DNA of 64,000 nt from Rhodovulum sp. 12E13 (GTDB lineage Bacteria; Pseudomonadota; Alphaproteobacteria; Rhodobacterales; Rhodobacteraceae), in NCBI RefSeq assembly GCF_003340565.1, contig NZ_QPLK01000013.1:56343-120342 (forward strand), read 5' to 3'. The notes beneath the pieces were generated by a model. The model worked only from the letters and a program-made list of their open reading frames with translations. It searched no databases and was not told where the DNA came from. Within the stretch, counting starts at the first letter, position 1. Every line of letters begins with the position of its first letter. Made by a program: the position numbers and the translations under genes. This document shows positions 8,282 to 16,567 of the stretch, piece by piece.

Positions 8282-9091
8282 TCATCCCTGCTGCGCCTCC
8301 GTCGAGGACCCGCCGATCATGCGCCGCGCCATCAGCCAGCGGTTGCGGTAGGCGTAGCGGGCCGCGCGGCTCACGTCGGTCTGGAAGCTCGCGTTGACCA
8401 CCGCCGCCACGGCCCCCCCGACGATGGGCACGACCTGGCCCGCCTTGCGGCCGGCGAGGCTCGCGCCCAGCTGGCGCGCCACCCGCTCGACGATCTTTTC
8501 GGTCACCCATTCGCCCCCCTTCTCGAGCACCAGCCGCCCGCCGGGCGAGTTGAGCCATTCGGCCATGCGGTTGAGCTCCGCCAGCCGCTCCTGCCGGCCC
8601 TCGTCGGCCTGGCTCGTCGCCACTTCGAGCACCATCAGGCGGAACGCGGCCTCCTCCTCGCCCAGACCCTCGACCCCGTAGGCGAGGCCCGTCGCGCGCA
8701 CGTTGCGCGCAGCCAGCGTCAGCGTCGCGGGAATGTCGGCGGTGACGCCCGCCGCCCCGAACCAGCCGGCGGCGAAGCCGCTCGCGGCGTTGCCGCCCGA
8801 GGCCCAGGCCTGCACGCGCCGCGCCTCGGCCTCGCAGGCGGCGAGGTCGGACGGGTCGTGGTCGAGCGCCGACAGCGTCGCCCCCGCCACCCGGTCGGCC
8901 GCACCCAGGGCGGCGCGCACCATCTCGGGCGGCACGGCGCGGGCGAAGGCGCCGCCAAGCGGGCGGGTGATGCGTTCCGCGCCGCTGCCGAGGCGCGTGC
9001 GCCGCGCCTCCTCGTAGGCGCGCTGGGCGCGCAGCGCCTCGGCCACCACCCCGGCGAGCGAAGGATCGTGCGGACCGGTCGGCGCGCTCAT
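8282..9091 (-). CDS. EcsC family protein
   Basis: A 269-residue protein with the glycine- and alanine-rich hydrophobic core typical of EcsC-like proteins (about residues 100-130, AASGFAAGWFGAAGVTADIP, and about 209-232, AGQVVPIVGGAVAAVVNASF). The central RNVRATGLAYGVEG and the C-terminal RAARYAYRNRWL segments fit the family. The biochemical function of the family is poorly known. The ATG at 9091 overlaps the acyl-CoA synthetase stop in an ATGA, so the two are translationally coupled. The longer open frame reaching 10693 is antiparallel noise across the neighbouring gene. Confidence 0.75.
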   Translation of the reverse strand: MSAPTGPHDPSLAGVVAEALRAQRAYEEARRTRLGSGAERITRPLGGAFARAVPPEMVRAALGAADRVAGATLSALDHDPSDLAACEAEARRVQAWASGGNAASGFAAGWFGAAGVTADIPATLTLAARNVRATGLAYGVEGLGEEEAAFRLMVLEVATSQADEGRQERLAELNRMAEWLNSPGGRLVLEKGGEWVTEKIVERVARQLGASLAGRKAGQVVPIVGGAVAAVVNASFQTDVSRAARYAYRNRWLMARRMIGGSSTEAQQG

Positions 9092-10689
9092 GCCTCTTCC
9101 TCCGCAAGCTCTGCCGCCCGCGCCCTGAGCGCCCGGCGGATCACCTTGCCGGTGACGGTCATCGGCAGATCCTCCACGAAATGGACGAGGCGCGGGTATT
9201 CGTGCGCCCCGAGATGCTCTCTTACATGGGATTGCAGCGCCGCGCGCAATGCCTCCGAGGGCGGGTGCCCCTCGCGCAGGACGACGAAGGCGGTGACGGC
9301 CTCGGTGCGCGCGGCGTCGGGCGTGCCGACGACGCCGGCGCTCGCCACCGCCGCGTGCGTCAGCAGGCAGTCCTCCACCTCGCCCGGTCCGATGCGGTAG
9401 CCCGACGACGTGATGATGTCGTCCTCGCGGCCGACGAAGCGCAGCGCCGCGCCCTCGCGCAGCCCGCGGTCGCCCGTGAGCATCCACTCGCAGCGGAACC
9501 TGGCGGCCGTGGCCTGCGGATCGTTCCAGTAGCCGAGAAACATCGAGGCCGAGCCGCGCCGCACGGCGATGTCGCCCTCGCCCTCGGTCGGCCGCCCCTC
9601 GGCGTCGATCACCGCGACCTCGTGCCCCGGCACGGCGCGGCCCATGGCGCCGGGCACCGCCTCGAAAAGGGCCGCGCAGGAGGAGACGACCATGTTGCAT
9701 TCGGTCTGGCCGTAGAACTCGTTGATCGTCAGCCCGAAGGCCCGCCGCCCCCAGGCCAGCATCTCGGCGCCGAGGGGCTCGCCCCCGCTCGCCACCGAGC
9801 GCAGGCCGGGCAGGCGCAGGTCGGCCGCCCGGAGCGCGCGCAGGGCAGTTGGCGGGAAAAAGACGTTGCGAACCCCGCAGCTGCGCACGACCTCGATGCA
9901 GCCCTCCGGCGTGAACTTGCGCAGCCGGGCCGCGACGACCGGCACGCCATGGAACAGCCCCGGCATCAGCACGTCGAACAGCCCGCCGATCCACGCCCAG
10001 TCGGCCGGCGTCCAGAGCACGTCGCCGGCCCTGGGCAGCAGGTCGTGGGACATCTCGACGCCCGGCAGGTGGCCGCGCAGCACGCGGTGGCCGTGCAGCG
10101 CGCCCTTGGGCCCTCCCGTGGTGCCCGAGGTGTAGATCAGCACGGCAGGGTCGTCGGGGCCGGTCGCGGCGGGGATCATCGGCGGCCCGCCGGAACGGAG
10201 GTCCATCTCCTCGGGCACGAGGATGTCCGCAAGATCGGGCAGTTCGGCCGCCAGCCCCGACAGGCGCGCCGCGCTCTCGGGGTCCGCCACCACGGCGCGG
10301 GCGCTCGAATCGGAAAGCCGCTCGGCGAGGGCCCGGTCGCCGAACAGCACGAAAAGCGGGATCGAGATCGCCCCCAGCTTCCAGATCGCCACATGGGCGG
10401 CGGCGGTCCAGGGCGATTGCGCGCGCAGCACGCCCACCCGGTCGCCGCGGCCCACGCCCTGCGCGGCGAGCGCCCGGGCCAGCGCGTCGGCCATGGCGCG
10501 CAACTGGCCGTAGGTCGTGACCGAAAGCTCCCCGCCCGCCGGCTCCAGGATGGCCGGGCGGTCGGGATCCGCCTCGGCCCAGCGGTCGCACGCCTCCTCG
10601 GCCATGTTGAGCCGCGCGGGCAGCCGCCACCCCTCGCCGGCGGCAAGGCGCGGATAGAGCGCGCCGGGATGTCCGGGCGGCAGGCTCAT
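9088..10689 (-). CDS. AMP-dependent acyl-CoA synthetase
   Basis: A 533-residue member of the adenylate-forming (ANL) superfamily. The ATP loop YTSGTTGGPKGALHGH is near residue 185, the NEFYGQTECN adenine-binding motif near 325, the hinge GREDDIITSSGYRIGPGEVE near 433 and the catalytic lysine in TVTGKVIRR near 517. Overall it resembles medium-chain/AcsA-like ligases. In this leucine-catabolism setting it could activate isovalerate, acetoacetate or another short acid; the substrate cannot be read. It overlaps genes on both sides by ATGA (9088-9091 and 10686-10689), so it is part of a tightly packed operon with the FMN reductase and EcsC-like genes. Confidence 0.88.
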   Translation of the reverse strand: MSLPPGHPGALYPRLAAGEGWRLPARLNMAEEACDRWAEADPDRPAILEPAGGELSVTTYGQLRAMADALARALAAQGVGRGDRVGVLRAQSPWTAAAHVAIWKLGAISIPLFVLFGDRALAERLSDSSARAVVADPESAARLSGLAAELPDLADILVPEEMDLRSGGPPMIPAATGPDDPAVLIYTSGTTGGPKGALHGHRVLRGHLPGVEMSHDLLPRAGDVLWTPADWAWIGGLFDVLMPGLFHGVPVVAARLRKFTPEGCIEVVRSCGVRNVFFPPTALRALRAADLRLPGLRSVASGGEPLGAEMLAWGRRAFGLTINEFYGQTECNMVVSSCAALFEAVPGAMGRAVPGHEVAVIDAEGRPTEGEGDIAVRRGSASMFLGYWNDPQATAARFRCEWMLTGDRGLREGAALRFVGREDDIITSSGYRIGPGEVEDCLLTHAAVASAGVVGTPDAARTEAVTAFVVLREGHPPSEALRAALQSHVREHLGAHEYPRLVHFVEDLPMTVTGKVIRRALRARAAELAEEEA

Positions 10690-11444
10690 GCACGGTGCTC
10701 CGGGTTGGCGTGGTCGAAGCGGCAGCCGGCGGCCCAGGCGCGCCGGTCGTTTCCGTGGTTCGGAAGGCCCCCGGCCTCGGCCAGCATCCGCGCCATGTGC
10801 ATCAGGTTCCACGTCATGATCGTGGTGTTGCGCTGGGTGAACTCGTTGTCGAAGCCCGCGCGGGTGCCGTCCTCCAGCGCGTCGCCGTAGGAGGGGCCCG
10901 GCCCCGCCTCGCCGATCCAGCCGCAATCGGCCTGCGGCGGGATCGTCAGCCCAAGGTGCGAGAGCGCGTAGCAGACCGACATCGCGACATGCTTGACCCC
11001 GTCCTCGTTGCCGGTGACGACGGCGCCGCCCACCTTGCCGTAGAAGACCGACTGCCCCCTTTCGTTCAGCTCGCCCGACATGCCGTAGAGCCGCTCGATG
11101 AGCATCCGGCAGAGCGAGCTTTCCTCGCCCAGCCAGATCGGCGTGCCGACGATGCAGATCTGCGCCTCCTGCACCCGCTCCCAGAGGGCCGGCCAGCCAT
11201 CGGCCTCGTACCCGTGCTCGGTCATGTCGGGATAGACGCCGGGGACGACGCCCGAGGCGGCCATGTGCACGTGCTCCACATGCACGCCGTTCTTCGCCAT
11301 CATCTCGGCGACCACGTCGAGCAGCAGCCGGGTGTGGCTGGCATGCGCGTCGCGCTCGAGCGAGCAGTTGAACAGGATGGCGCGAAGGCCGGTGAAATCG
11401 TGGCTGCCGTCGCAGAGGGCCTGTTGGCGGTCGCTGAGGGTCAT
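10686..11444 (-). CDS. NAD(P)H-dependent FMN reductase / flavodoxin-fold protein
   Basis: A 252-residue flavodoxin-fold protein. After a short N-terminal tail comes RAILFNCSLERDAHASHTRLLL, the phosphate-binding loop of the NADPH-dependent FMN reductase family, then ICIVGTPIWLGEESSLCRMLIERL and KVGGAVVTGNEDGVKH, the second and third flavin-contact segments. It probably reduces FMN or a quinone-like substrate. The ATG at 11444 overlaps the DUF1622 stop and its own stop overlaps the acyl-CoA synthetase start, both as ATGA. The C-terminal 40 residues (MTWNLMHMARMLAEAG) are a conserved helix in this subgroup. Confidence 0.8.
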   Translation of the reverse strand: MTLSDRQQALCDGSHDFTGLRAILFNCSLERDAHASHTRLLLDVVAEMMAKNGVHVEHVHMAASGVVPGVYPDMTEHGYEADGWPALWERVQEAQICIVGTPIWLGEESSLCRMLIERLYGMSGELNERGQSVFYGKVGGAVVTGNEDGVKHVAMSVCYALSHLGLTIPPQADCGWIGEAGPGPSYGDALEDGTRAGFDNEFTQRNTTIMTWNLMHMARMLAEAGGLPNHGNDRRAWAAGCRFDHANPEHRA

Positions 11445-11839
11445 CGCTCGGGGTCCTCCCTGATCTCGCGGATCTCCCTGTCGAGGAAGTAGCTGATCGC
11501 CGACCGAATCGCGACGAGCAGCGCGAGAAAAATCAGGTCGCCGAGGGCGAGGCTGAGCGCGGTGTGGATGATGTCGGACACGATGAACAGCTCGAGACCG
11601 GCCAGGATGTAGCGGCCCAGCTCCACCCGCTCGCGGTTGATGACGCGGGCGCGCGCCGCCTCCTTGTGCTTGAACTCGGCTCCGACGAAGCCCCGCAGGA
11701 AACGTACCGTGCCGATCAGCATGACTGCGATGGCGAGCAGGTCGACGCTGGCGGCCACCCATTCGAGCGCATGCACCACATGTGCGAGCTCGGAATGGAG
11801 GATGCCCTCCGTCCCGCCGAGATCGGTCATCCCGTCCAT
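11441..11839 (-). CDS. DUF1622 membrane protein
   Basis: A 132-residue inner-membrane protein with three probable transmembrane segments (about 22-48, 78-98 and 102-118) and the family pattern GRYILAGLELFIVSDIIHTA followed by IRSAISYFLDREI. Function of DUF1622 is unknown. The cytosolic loop between the first two segments is basic. The ATG at 11839 is used here; an in-frame ATG at 11830 is possible. Its stop overlaps the FMN reductase start (ATGA). It appears to be the first gene of the FMN reductase, acyl-CoA synthetase, EcsC run, 79 bp downstream of the LprI-like gene's stop. Confidence 0.8.
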   Translation of the reverse strand: MDGMTDLGGTEGILHSELAHVVHALEWVAASVDLLAIAVMLIGTVRFLRGFVGAEFKHKEAARARVINRERVELGRYILAGLELFIVSDIIHTALSLALGDLIFLALLVAIRSAISYFLDREIREIREDPER

Positions 11840-11918
11840 GCGTCCCCCGGGGTGCGTCTGCTGGGGCGACGCGATACGCCCGTGGCGTCACGGGCCGCCG
11901 CCCGGCGGCGGGCGCCTC

Positions 11919-12431
11919 TCAGTCCTTCGCCGCCGAGCGCTCGAGGAAGAGCGCCTGCGCGCCCGTCTGGCGCACCATGCACCAGGCGGCGGACATCGAG
12001 GCCTCCGGCGTGCCCCGGTGCAGCATCGCCTCGAAGGCGCAGCGCTTCTCGCGCCAGTCCTTCCAGGCGTCCTGCATCAGCGCGAGATCCTCCGTCAGCT
12101 TGAAGGGCACCTTCTTCGCCATCTCGGTCCGGGCGAAGGCGGCATCGGCCGCTTCGGCCTTTTCGTGCATCGCGTCGTAGGCGGCTTGCATCCGCCGCGC
12201 CCAGTAGCGCGTCTCGCGCTCCATGCAGAGCGAGACGTCGACCGCGCCGGCGTTGGGGATGCCCCGCACGCAGGCCTGCGCCGCCTCGCCCACGCAGAGC
12301 GGACGATGGTCGGAACGCCGCGCGTCCTCGATGCAGTCGAGCGTGGGCTGGATGTCGAAGTCGACCTCCTGGGCGGGCGCGCCGAGGGGCGCGGCGAGGA
12401 TGAGGGCGGCGAGCGCAAGGGCGGTGCGCAT
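11919..12431 (-). CDS. LprI-like (DUF1311) secreted protein
   Basis: A 170-residue exported protein with a clear signal peptide (MRTALALAALILAAPLGAPA, cleavage near residue 20). The mature part has the DUF1311 / lysozyme-inhibitor LprI pattern: paired cysteines (DCIE, LCVGEAAQAC, LCMERE, KRCAFEA, AAWCMVRQTG) and the helical ARRMQAAYDAM and DAWKDWREKRCAFE segments. Members bind or inhibit lysozyme or are of unknown role in the periplasm. A paralogue lies immediately upstream (12560-13069) on the same strand with the same layout, so this is a tandem duplication. Confidence 0.78.
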   Translation of the reverse strand: MRTALALAALILAAPLGAPAQEVDFDIQPTLDCIEDARRSDHRPLCVGEAAQACVRGIPNAGAVDVSLCMERETRYWARRMQAAYDAMHEKAEAADAAFARTEMAKKVPFKLTEDLALMQDAWKDWREKRCAFEAMLHRGTPEASMSAAWCMVRQTGAQALFLERSAAKD

Positions 12432-12521
12432 GCGATAACTCCGTCGTCGTTGTGCGCTCGGCGGCTACAACATTGCGCGCGCCTCTGCAGCGCAGCGTGA
12501 CGTCGCGGGCGCGGATGCGCG

Positions 12522-12550
12522 CCCTGCCATGCGGCATGTGCATGGCAGGG
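12522..12550 (-). terminator. stem-loop after the upstream LprI-like gene
   Basis: Perfect 10-bp arms CCCTGCCATG (12522-12531) and CATGGCAGGG (12541-12550) enclose a 9-nt loop. The hairpin starts 10 nt after the stop of the gene at 12560-13069, in its transcription direction. No T-run follows, so it may act as a terminator aided by other factors or protect the 3' end of the mRNA. Confidence 0.55.
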
Positions 12551-12559
12551 TCTGTGCCC

Positions 12560-13069
12560 TCAGCGGCCGACAACGGGGGCCTCCGCACCCAGCGTGCGCT
12601 CCAGCCGCAGGGTCTGCCGCGCGGTCTCGTGCATCAGGCAGGCATACGTCGCCGGACCTCCGCCCGTCCCGCCGCCCCATTGCGACCGCTCGTAGTCGCA
12701 GGCCGCGTCGCGGAACGGGATCCACGCCCGTTGCATGGCTCGCAGGGCGTCTGCCCGCGAGGCAGGCGGTGCATCGGAAAGCCCGGCGATCTCCGCGTCG
12801 ATCCGCTGCTCCTGCGCCATCAGGCGACCATAGACGGCGTTGAGCCGCGCGTCCCACCATTCCAGTTCCTTCCAGAAGCAGAACGACATGACCACGGTCG
12901 TCTCGCCCCCCGGCTGGGCCTGGCAACTCTCGGCCGCACGGCCGATGCACGCCCGGGCGCCGCCGGCCTCGATGCAGTCGCGTGTCGGGACGATGTCGAA
13001 GGCCGGGTCGGGCTGCTGCTGGGCGGCCGTGGGCGCGGCGAGCAGGGCGAGGGCGACAAGGCAGCGCAT
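12560..13069 (-). CDS. LprI-like (DUF1311) secreted protein, paralogue
   Basis: A 169-residue exported protein with a signal peptide (MRCLVALALLAAPTAA) and the same arrangement as its neighbour: F-DI-PT-DCIEA near the mature N-terminus, CIGRAAESCQ, the FCFWKELEWWDARLNAVYG helix, AWIPFRDAACDYERSQWG and a C-terminal YACLMHETARQTL. The conserved cysteines suggest three disulfides in the periplasm. It starts 6 bases after the ivd stop, so it is likely co-transcribed with isovaleryl-CoA dehydrogenase. A hairpin just downstream probably ends the transcript or separates it from the second copy. Confidence 0.78.
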   Translation of the reverse strand: MRCLVALALLAAPTAAQQQPDPAFDIVPTRDCIEAGGARACIGRAAESCQAQPGGETTVVMSFCFWKELEWWDARLNAVYGRLMAQEQRIDAEIAGLSDAPPASRADALRAMQRAWIPFRDAACDYERSQWGGGTGGGPATYACLMHETARQTLRLERTLGAEAPVVGR

Positions 13070-13075
13070 CCTGCC

Positions 13076-14239
13076 TTACCCCATCGCCGCCATCAGCTCG
13101 CGGCCGATCAGCATGCGCCGGATCTCGGAGGTGCCCGCGCCGATCTCCATCAGCTTGGCGTCGCGGAACAGCCGGCTGACCGGCGCGTCGTTGAGGAACC
13201 CCGCGCCCCCCATCGCCTGCACCGCCTGGTGGGCCTGCTTCATCGCCTCCTCGGAGGAATAGAGCACGCAGGCCGCCGCGTCCTGCCGCGTCACCGTCCC
13301 CCTGTCGCAGGCGCGGGCCACCTCATAGACATAGGCGCGGGCCGAGTTGAGCGCCGTGTACATGTCGGCGATCTTGCCCTGCATCAGCTGGAACGAGCCG
13401 ATCGGCTGCCCGAACTGCTTGCGCTCGGCCATGTAGGGCATGATCTCGTCGAGGCAGGCGGCCATGATGCCGGTGCCGATGCCCGCCAGCACCACCCGCT
13501 CGTAGTCGAGCCCCGACATCAGCACGCGCACGCCCTGCCCTTCCTGCCCGAGCACGTTCTCGAAGGGCACCTCGACATCCTCGAAGACCAGTTCGGCGGT
13601 GTTCGAGCCGCGCATCCCCAGCTTGTCGAAATGCGGGCTGGTGGAGAAGCCCGTCATCGACTTCTCGATCAGGAATGCGGTGATGCCCTTCGATCCCGCC
13701 TGCGGGTCGGTCTTGGCATAGACCACCAGCACGTCGGCGTCGGGGCCGTTGGTGATCCAGTATTTCGTGCCGTTCAGCCGGTAGTGGTCGTTGCGCTTCT
13801 CGGCGGCGAGGGTCATGCCGACCACGTCGGAGCCCGCGCCCGCCTCGGACATGGCCAGCGCGCCGACATGCTCGCCCGAGATCAGGCCGGGCAGATACCG
13901 GCGCTTCTGCGCCTCCGTCCCGTTCAGGCGGATCTGGTTCACGCAAAGGTTGGAATGCGCCCCGTAGGAGAGCGAGACCGAGGCCGAGGCGCGCGCCACT
14001 TCTTCCACGGCGACCGTGTGGGCCAGATAGCCCATGCCCGCCCCGCCATACTCGTCTTCGACGGTGATGCCGAGCAGGCCGAGCTCGCCCATCTCGCGCC
14101 ACAACTCGGGGGGAAAGACGTTGCTCGCGTCGATTTCGGCGGCGCGGGGCCGGACCCGCTCCTGCGCCCAGCGGTGAACGGTCTCGCGCAGGGCGGCAAC
14201 ATCCTCGCCCAGATCGAACGCCATGGATGCGGTGAACAT
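13076..14239 (-). CDS. ivd: isovaleryl-CoA dehydrogenase
   Basis: A 387-residue acyl-CoA dehydrogenase that oxidises isovaleryl-CoA to 3-methylcrotonyl-CoA with FAD, passing electrons to ETF. The family signatures are [14 protein letters not shown] (flavin/substrate contact), [19 protein letters not shown] and the C-terminal [22 protein letters not shown]. The placement of the base is diagnostic: Glu247 in [12 protein letters not shown] is the isovaleryl-type position rather than the more C-terminal glutamate of other acyl-CoA dehydrogenases. The ATG at 14239 has GGGAGG upstream; a second ATG at 14224 is possible. A perfect 18-bp palindrome 27 bp upstream is a probable repressor site. It supplies the substrate of the mccA/mccB enzyme. 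Confidence 0.93.
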   Translation of the reverse strand: MFTASMAFDLGEDVAALRETVHRWAQERVRPRAAEIDASNVFPPELWREMGELGLLGITVEDEYGGAGMGYLAHTVAVEEVARASASVSLSYGAHSNLCVNQIRLNGTEAQKRRYLPGLISGEHVGALAMSEAGAGSDVVGMTLAAEKRNDHYRLNGTKYWITNGPDADVLVVYAKTDPQAGSKGITAFLIEKSMTGFSTSPHFDKLGMRGSNTAELVFEDVEVPFENVLGQEGQGVRVLMSGLDYERVVLAGIGTGIMAACLDEIMPYMAERKQFGQPIGSFQLMQGKIADMYTALNSARAYVYEVARACDRGTVTRQDAAACVLYSSEEAMKQAHQAVQAMGGAGFLNDAPVSRLFRDAKLMEIGAGTSEIRRMLIGRELMAAMG

Positions 14240-14265
14240 GGGCGACGGGCCTCCCTTCCCGAGAT

Positions 14266-14283
14266 ATTGAACGCCCGTTCAAT
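14266..14283. promoter_or_regulatory. palindromic operator upstream of ivd
   Basis: The 18-bp sequence ATTGAACGCCCGTTCAAT is a perfect inverted repeat with 8-bp half-sites and a 2-bp centre, located 27-44 bp upstream of the ivd ATG. Its form is typical of sites bound by TetR-family repressors. Leucine-degradation genes in proteobacteria are commonly under MerR- or TetR-type regulators, but no such regulator gene is in this window, so the binding protein is unknown. Confidence 0.7.
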
Positions 14284-14312
14284 TTATCGGGGGCAAGACC
14301 TTCGGTCAATCG

Positions 14313-14340
14313 CGGTCCGCGCCCTGCCGGGCGCGGACCG
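14313..14340 (-). terminator. stem-loop between the EF-hand gene and ivd
   Basis: Perfect 12-bp arms CGGTCCGCGCCC (14313-14324) and GGGCGCGGACCG (14329-14340) around a 4-nt loop. It lies 40 nt downstream of the EF-hand gene stop and upstream of the ivd operator on the same strand, which fits a terminator insulating ivd. No T-run is present. Confidence 0.6.
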
Positions 14341-14379
14341 GTCGGCCCGGGAACGGGCCTGACGCCGAAGAGGTGATGG

Positions 14380-14898
14380 TCACACCTGCAGATCGACCTC
14401 GCTCTCGGTAATCACGCCATCGTCGTTCGCGTCGATCCACTCGAACACGCCGTTACGGTATTCGGCCGCGTCGATCAGGTCGTCGGTGTTGGCGTCGTAG
14501 TCGGTGAACCACGGCGCCTCGCCCGCGGCCTCGTCGTACTCGGCGCGGGTGATCCGGTCGTCGCCGTCCTGGTCCCACTCCGACAGGTCGAGGTTGACCT
14601 CGTCCTCGCCGATGCGGGTGTCGGCCCAGGTGTCCCACTCGGCGACGGTCAGCATGCCGTCGCCGTTCAGATCCATCATGTCGTAGGTGGCGACGTAGAA
14701 TTCCGAGCGGCCGAGACCCTCGTCGGCATCGGCGTCGTAGGCGTCGAAATCGCCCTCGTCCTGCCACCAGGCCTCGTATTCGGCGCGATCGATTTCCGGG
14801 TTCTCGTCGAATTCCCAGTTCTCGAGATACTGCGCCGAGGCGGGCGCGGCGGCGAGGCCGAGCGCGAGGACGCTGGCGGTGATCAGGTGGCGGGTCAT
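14380..14898 (-). CDS. secreted EF-hand calcium-binding protein
   Basis: A 172-residue exported, very acidic protein. The signal peptide is MTRHLITASVLALGLAAAPASA. At least four or five EF-hand-like loops follow: DADADEGLGRSEF, DLNGDGMLTVAEW, DQDGDDRITRAEY, DANTDDLIDAAEY and DANDDGVITESE, each with Asp at loop positions 1, 3 and 5 and an acidic residue at position 12 in most. It presumably binds calcium in the periplasm. The ATG at 14898 is preceded by AAGGAGG. It appears to be a single-gene transcript, ended by the hairpin downstream. Physiological role unknown. Confidence 0.85.
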   Translation of the reverse strand: MTRHLITASVLALGLAAAPASAQYLENWEFDENPEIDRAEYEAWWQDEGDFDAYDADADEGLGRSEFYVATYDMMDLNGDGMLTVAEWDTWADTRIGEDEVNLDLSEWDQDGDDRITRAEYDEAAGEAPWFTDYDANTDDLIDAAEYRNGVFEWIDANDDGVITESEVDLQV

Positions 14899-14985
14899 GC
14901 GTGCCTCCTTCCTGTCGCGTTGGCTGGGACGCGGGCAACGGTGAGGCGCGCGGATTTGTTTCAACGGGCAGCGCGGCTGCGGCCG

Positions 14986-16200
14986 CTATTCGGCGGCGAG
15001 GCCGGGCGCGTGCCGCGTCACCTCCTGTCGCAGGATCCGGGCGATCTGCGCGCAATCGGCGAGGCTGAAGGTGAGCGGCAGGCGAAAGTCGATCAGGCCC
15101 GCGAGAATGCGGTCGGTCTGCGGCAGCGGCTGCGGGTCGGCATAGGCCCAGTGGGCATAGCGCGAGGTGAAGCCGTGGGGCGCCTCGGCGCCGAACCACT
15201 TGAGCTCGACACCGCGGGCGGCGCAGGCGCCGAGCAACGCCTCGATCCGCTCCGCCCCCCAACCGGGCAGGAGGAACTGGAACGACGAGCCGACGAACCG
15301 CTCCGCCGCGGGCCGCTCGACGAGGCGCAGCCCCGGCGTGCCGGCGAGGCCCCGCTCCACGGCACGATACCGCTCCGTCCAGGCGGCGCAGCGGGCGTCG
15401 AGATCGGCGAGCTGCGGCCGCAGGATCGCCGCGCGCAGGTTGTCCATGCGCCCCGACACGTTGGGGATGCCCGCCGTCAGCCCCTCGAACGCCTCCGGCG
15501 GCGGCGCGGCGCGGTGGCGCGCGTAGAGCATGTAGCTGCCCGAGAGCAGGATCATGCGGGCGGCCAGCGTGGCGTCGTCGGTCACGATCAGCCCGCCCTC
15601 GCCCGAATTCATGTGCTTGTAGGTCTGGGTGGAGTAGCAGCCGATCGCCCCGTGCCGCCCCGAGGGCACGCCGCGCCAGCGCGCCCCCATCGTATGCGCG
15701 CAATCCTCGACCACCGTCAGATCATGGGCGCGGGCGACCTCCATCAACGCCTCCATGTCGGCGACGTGGCCCCGCATGTGCGACAGCAGCAGCACGCGCG
15801 CCTGCGGGTGCGCCCCGGCCTGCGCGGCGAGGTGGTCGAGATCGATCGTGAGCTGCTCCGTCGTCTCCACGAAGACCGGCCGCGCGCCCACCGCCGCGAT
15901 GGCACCGGGCACCGGGGCCAGGGTGAAGCCGTTCGACAGAACCGGCGCGCCGGGCGCGACGCCGAGCGCGCGCAGCGCGCAGGCCATGGCATAGCCGCCC
16001 GAGGCCACTGCGAGGCAGTAGCGCGCGCCAGTGTAGGCGGCGAACTCCTCCTCGAGGAGCGCGACCTCTCCCGCCTCGTCCCCGGCGAGGTTGTAGCGGT
16101 GCAGCCGCCCGTGGCGCAGCACCTCGGTCGCCGAGTCGATCCCCGCCTCGGGGATCGGCTCCTGCTGGGTGAAGCTGCCGATGAACCTCTCGTCGCCCAT
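14986..16200 (-). CDS. DegT/DnrJ/EryC1/StrS family PLP-dependent aminotransferase
   Basis: A 404-residue fold-type I PLP enzyme of the sugar aminotransferase group. The cofactor residues are visible: SGGYAM near 67-72 binds the phosphate, Asp166 in VVEDCAHTMGARW pairs with the pyridine nitrogen, and Lys195 in YSTQTYKHMNSGEGG forms the Schiff base. The C-terminal domain (about 250-404) includes the usual IPNVSGRMDNLRAA and FQFLLPGWG segments. Such enzymes aminate keto-sugars, but no nucleotide-sugar genes adjoin it, so the substrate is unknown. The ATG at 16200 follows GGAGG; the longer frame to 16461 is not coding-like. Confidence 0.82.
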   Translation of the reverse strand: MGDERFIGSFTQQEPIPEAGIDSATEVLRHGRLHRYNLAGDEAGEVALLEEEFAAYTGARYCLAVASGGYAMACALRALGVAPGAPVLSNGFTLAPVPGAIAAVGARPVFVETTEQLTIDLDHLAAQAGAHPQARVLLLSHMRGHVADMEALMEVARAHDLTVVEDCAHTMGARWRGVPSGRHGAIGCYSTQTYKHMNSGEGGLIVTDDATLAARMILLSGSYMLYARHRAAPPPEAFEGLTAGIPNVSGRMDNLRAAILRPQLADLDARCAAWTERYRAVERGLAGTPGLRLVERPAAERFVGSSFQFLLPGWGAERIEALLGACAARGVELKWFGAEAPHGFTSRYAHWAYADPQPLPQTDRILAGLIDFRLPLTFSLADCAQIARILRQEVTRHAPGLAAE

Positions 16201-16567
16201 CGCCCGTCCTCCGTGTCGCGCCGCCATCTGGCCCGGGCCGCGCCCGCCCGTCAATCGGGGCCAGGGGCGGGGGCAGCCCGGGTCGGGGGGCCAGCCCCCC
16301 GTCGCCCGTTCCGGGCGCCTCCCCCCGGGATACTTGACGCAAGAAGAAGGAGCGAAGCGGAATGGGACGAGCCGGGGCGCCTTCAGCCCCGCGCCCCTGC
16401 GCCCCTGCCCGCGTCCTGTGCCCGCAGGTCCGCATGGTGCCCCCGTGAGGACGCGCCGCATCGACGGGCAATCGGGCGCGACGGCCGGCGCGCGCAGGCG
16501 AGGGCTGCCGGGCGGGCGGGCCGATGCCGAAGGCGAGGTCCGCGCGTCCGGCCGGCGACACGGGCGG
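16201..16567. other. intergenic region without a gene
   Basis: These 367 bp separate the aminotransferase from the phosphatase gene, both on the minus strand. I see no protein-like frame. It contains a GC hairpin (16284-16301) and, at about 16322-16352, a stretch reading CCCCGGGATACTTGACGCAA followed by GAAGAAGGAG that is purine-rich and unlike its surroundings; I recall similar purine-rich segments as intergenic repeats in Rhodobacterales genomes, but that is memory, not a search. Confidence 0.5.
16284..16301 (-). terminator. GC-rich stem-loop downstream of the phosphatase gene
   Basis: Arms CGGGGGG (16284-16290) and CCCCCCG (16295-16301) with a 4-nt loop form a compact hairpin between the phosphatase gene stop (16568) and the aminotransferase start. 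It could terminate the phosphatase transcript, although it lies about 270 nt from the stop and has no T-run. Confidence 0.35.
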
